A stretch of 36,803 nt of DNA, taken from the NCBI GenBank assembly GCA_022792885.1, contig JAAWBX010000035.1:1-36803 (forward strand), in the 5' to 3' direction. Origin of the DNA: Lachnospiraceae bacterium. GTDB taxonomy: Bacteria > Bacillota > Clostridia > Lachnospirales > Lachnospiraceae. Each line of letters starts with the position of its first letter. Position 1 is the stretch's first letter. Shown piece after piece: positions 34,579 to 36,803 of this stretch. The notes under the pieces were generated by a model that saw only the letters and a list, made by a program, of their open reading frames with translations, was not told where the DNA came from and did not search any database. A program made the translations under genes and the position numbers.

Positions 34579-35856
34579 TTATTTGGCAAAATAAACCACT
34601 TTTCCCTTAACGACCGTCGCCCTGACCTGCCCCTGAACTTCCCTCCCGTCAAAAGGCGTATTCCGCCCTTTGGAAGCAAATTTACTCTTATCAATCGTAT
34701 AAACGATCGAGGGATCAAATACCGTGATATCCGCCATCTGCCCTTCCTTCAAGGTTCCCTTTTTGATACCCAGAATCTGCGCCGGATTCCAGCTCATCTT
34801 CTCCACCATCTCCATCGGCGTCAGATAACCGGTCAAAACCAGCTCCGTCCATGTCAAAGACAAAGCCGTTTCCAGCCCCACGATGCCAAAAGGCGCTTCG
34901 GACAAAGGCAGATTTTTTTCTTCCTGGGTGTGAGGCGCATGATCGGTCGCAATGACATCGATAATCCCGCTTTTTAACCCTTCCTTCAAAGCTTCCACAT
35001 CCTCCGGACTGCGCAGCGGCGGATTCATCTTATAATTGGTATCCGCGCTCTGAATGTCCATGTCACACAGAGTAAAATGATGCGGACACACCTCGGCCGT
35101 CACCGGCAACCCCTCCTGTCTGGCCAAATAAGTCAGAAGCACGCTGTCTTTGGTCGAACAATGGCATAAATGAAGTCGGGCTCCGGTTTCTTTGGCCAGA
35201 AGTATATCCCGGGCCACAATCACGTCCTCCACCGCGTTGCTGATACCTTCTACCTCCAGTGCAATGGCCCTGGCTCCCGCATTTAAAACGCCCTTCCCCG
35301 CCAGATTTTTATCTTCGCAATGATCCATCACCAAAACATCGGCTTTCGCGGCCCGGATCATAGCCTGACGGCAGACATCCGCGTTCATAACGGATTTTCC
35401 GTCCTCGCTGACGCCGACGATACCCTCGGCTTTCATACCTTCTATATCCGTTACCTGCTCTCCGCGCTGGCCGACCGTCATGGCCCCGACAGGAAGAACA
35501 TGAACGATCGACTCCCGCTCGGCCTGACGGACAATATCCGAAACCGCATAAGGGTTGTCCGTCACCGGTTTGGTGTTCGGCATGGCGCAGACGGTCGTAA
35601 AACCGCCTTTTGCCGCGGCCCGGGAACCGGTAAAGATCGTTTCCTTTTTCTCAAAACCCGGCTCCCGCAGATGCACATGCATATCGATCAATCCCGGCAT
35701 CACATAGCAACCCCCCGCGTCCAGGACTTTCTCCACCCGGACAACAATGTCCGGCGCGACCCGCCGAATCTTACCGTCCTCTACCAATATATCAAAATTC
35801 CCGTTTCGGCCCGTAGCCGGATCCAATACATGTCCGTTCTTGACCAGTAATCTCAC
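34579..35856 (-). CDS. pyrC: dihydroorotase
   Basis: 425 residues, class I dihydroorotase. PGLIDMHVHLREPGFEKKETI holds two metal histidines; VCPHHFTL and DVIATDHAPHTQEEK supply later ligands; GIVGLETALSL follows. Closes carbamoyl-aspartate to dihydroorotate. GTG 35856 was chosen because GGAGG lies close upstream and it begins at the family N-terminus RLLVKNGHVLDP; the open frame up to 35886 has no site. Confidence 0.93.
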   Translation of the reverse strand: MRLLVKNGHVLDPATGRNGNFDILVEDGKIRRVAPDIVVRVEKVLDAGGCYVMPGLIDMHVHLREPGFEKKETIFTGSRAAAKGGFTTVCAMPNTKPVTDNPYAVSDIVRQAERESIVHVLPVGAMTVGQRGEQVTDIEGMKAEGIVGVSEDGKSVMNADVCRQAMIRAAKADVLVMDHCEDKNLAGKGVLNAGARAIALEVEGISNAVEDVIVARDILLAKETGARLHLCHCSTKDSVLLTYLARQEGLPVTAEVCPHHFTLCDMDIQSADTNYKMNPPLRSPEDVEALKEGLKSGIIDVIATDHAPHTQEEKNLPLSEAPFGIVGLETALSLTWTELVLTGYLTPMEMVEKMSWNPAQILGIKKGTLKEGQMADITVFDPSIVYTIDKSKFASKGRNTPFDGREVQGQVRATVVKGKVVYFAK

Positions 35857-35901
35857 AACGCCCTCCTTCTGTTTTGAGACAGGCAATCTTTTTATAAACG
35901 C

Positions 35902-36803
35902 TTACGCGATCGCATCATTTTGTTCTCTCAGCTTGCGCACTTCATTTTCCAGCGCATTCATGCGAATCAGAAGCATTTCCTTTTCGCTATTTACCTCCAA
36001 AGCCTCATCCAGCCTTCTGTTCAGTAAAGCGTGCCCTTCCCCGATCACTTTGATATTGCGATTGGTCTCATTCTCCAATGTCAGCCGCATACTCCTCACT
36101 TCTGTCTGCGCATGCCCCAGATCGGTTTGCAAATCCTGTACCCTTTCTTTCAGGCAGCCTACATCTGTACGCAGACCGTCCACATCCGTGCGCAGTTCGA
36201 TCATGTCCACATGCAGACCGTCCACATCCGTATGTAAGTTTTTCATTTCTACGCGCAAGCTGTCCACATTCATATACAAATTTTTCACTTCTACACGCAA
36301 ACCGTCCACATCCGTATATAGGCTTTCCACATCTGTACGTAGACTTTTCATTTCCACATGCAGACCGTCCACATCTACGCGTATACTTTCCATATCCGTA
36401 CACAGGCTTTTCATTTCCGTACGCAAATCGTCTACATCTACGCGCATGCTGTCCACATCCGTACGCAGACTTTTCATTTCCATACGCAGATCGTCCACAT
36501 CTACACGTATGCTGTCCACATCCGTACGCAGATTTTTCATTTCCGTACGCAGATCGTCCACATCTACACGTATGCTGTCCACATCCGTACGCAAACTTTT
36601 CATTTCCATACGCAGATCATCTACATCTACACGTATGCTGTCCACATCCGTACGCAGATTTTTCATTTCCGTACGCAGATCGTCCACATCTACACGTATA
36701 CTTTCCATATCCATACGCAGACTTTTCATTTCCGTACGCAAATCGTCTACATCTTCGCGTATGCTGTCCACGTCCGTACGCAGATTTTTCATTTCCGTAC
36801 GCA
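35902..36803 (-). CDS. repetitive coiled-coil protein, N-terminus outside the window
   Basis: At least 300 residues; the frame stays open at the window edge. Most of it is a 21-residue repeat (three heptads) of the type LRTDVDSIRVDVDDLRTEMKN, giving a long acidic coiled coil. The last ~95 residues are not repeated: LENETNRNIKVIGEGHALLNRRLDEALEVNSEKEMLLIRMNALENEVRKLREQNDAIA, a tail I have seen in many Firmicutes proteins of unknown role. No signal peptide or membrane segment in the visible part. Its stop lies 45 bases before pyrC in the same direction, so it may lead or join the pyr run. Function unknown. Confidence 0.8.
   Translation of the reverse strand, partial: RTEMKNLRTDVDSIREDVDDLRTEMKSLRMDMESIRVDVDDLRTEMKNLRTDVDSIRVDVDDLRMEMKSLRTDVDSIRVDVDDLRTEMKNLRTDVDSIRVDVDDLRMEMKSLRTDVDSMRVDVDDLRTEMKSLCTDMESIRVDVDGLHVEMKSLRTDVESLYTDVDGLRVEVKNLYMNVDSLRVEMKNLHTDVDGLHVDMIELRTDVDGLRTDVGCLKERVQDLQTDLGHAQTEVRSMRLTLENETNRNIKVIGEGHALLNRRLDEALEVNSEKEMLLIRMNALENEVRKLREQNDAIA
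36243..36803. repeat. 63-bp coding tandem repeat array
   Basis: About nine units of 63 bp. TCATTTC-type anchors recur at 36348, 36411, 36474, 36537, 36600, 36663, 36726 and 36789. Units to the right are nearly identical, those on the left degenerate. The array continues beyond the window. Confidence 0.93.

Noticed and set aside
36031-36803. CRISPR-like regular repeats
   Set aside because: The repeats are in-frame coding units of 63 bp without unique spacers and encode a heptad coiled coil; no cas genes are present.

Overview
The window looks like chromosome of a spore-forming member of the Clostridia, most probably Lachnospiraceae. The evidence is strong AGGAGG-type ribosome sites, moderate GC, a sporulation sigma factor (sigK), a purH split into a stand-alone AICAR transformylase plus a PurO-like IMP cyclohydrolase, PyrK-dependent PyrD, type II PyrF, a separate pyrI, and VanW/VanZ/GPH-type proteins. 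No species assignment is possible from the sequence alone.

Layout, left to right. 1-1.4 kb: a comM-type AAA gene cut off at its 3' end, where foreign-looking DNA begins. 1.4-4.1 kb: an alpha/beta hydrolase and, divergently, a DUF1846 protein. 4.1-14 kb: the sigK locus, the most interesting part. sigK is cut in two: the 5' part (13694-13960) and the 3' part (7433-7801) are separated by 5,892 bp. Joining the halves at a shared AATG core restores an uninterrupted 211-residue SigK. This is a small skin-type element. It carries a serine recombinase that lacks the usual C-terminal zinc-ribbon/coiled-coil region, the last two steps of IMP synthesis, a FadR-type GntR regulator, and two decayed genes (M14 peptidase, GPH transporter). 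The fused ends of the element would form a perfect 12-bp-arm palindrome, as expected of attP. The reconstituted SigK has no pro-sequence. The 3' end of sigK is also duplicated: a perfect 90-bp direct repeat (4105-4194 and 7412-7501) brackets a two-gene cassette with a HEPN-like protein and a large double-P-loop ATPase carrying a KGGVGRT motif. That pairing has the look of a conflict or defence module.

14-21.1 kb: glpK, then a vanW-L,D-transpeptidase cell-wall pair, then the divergent pyrBI operon with its own sigma-A promoter. 21.1-24.7 kb: a YtrA-type GntR/ABC ATPase/permease operon with overlapping genes. 24.7-36.8 kb: a long, tightly packed, leftward run containing a repetitive coiled-coil protein, pyrC, pyrF, pyrK, pyrD, pyrE, a 50-residue membrane peptide, vanZ, a small membrane protein, an M29 aminopeptidase, purE, purM, purN and purD.

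The window thus holds six of the pyr genes for UMP synthesis plus pyrI and six purine genes. Two of the purine genes sit inside a DNA segment predicted to be excised in the sporulating mother cell.
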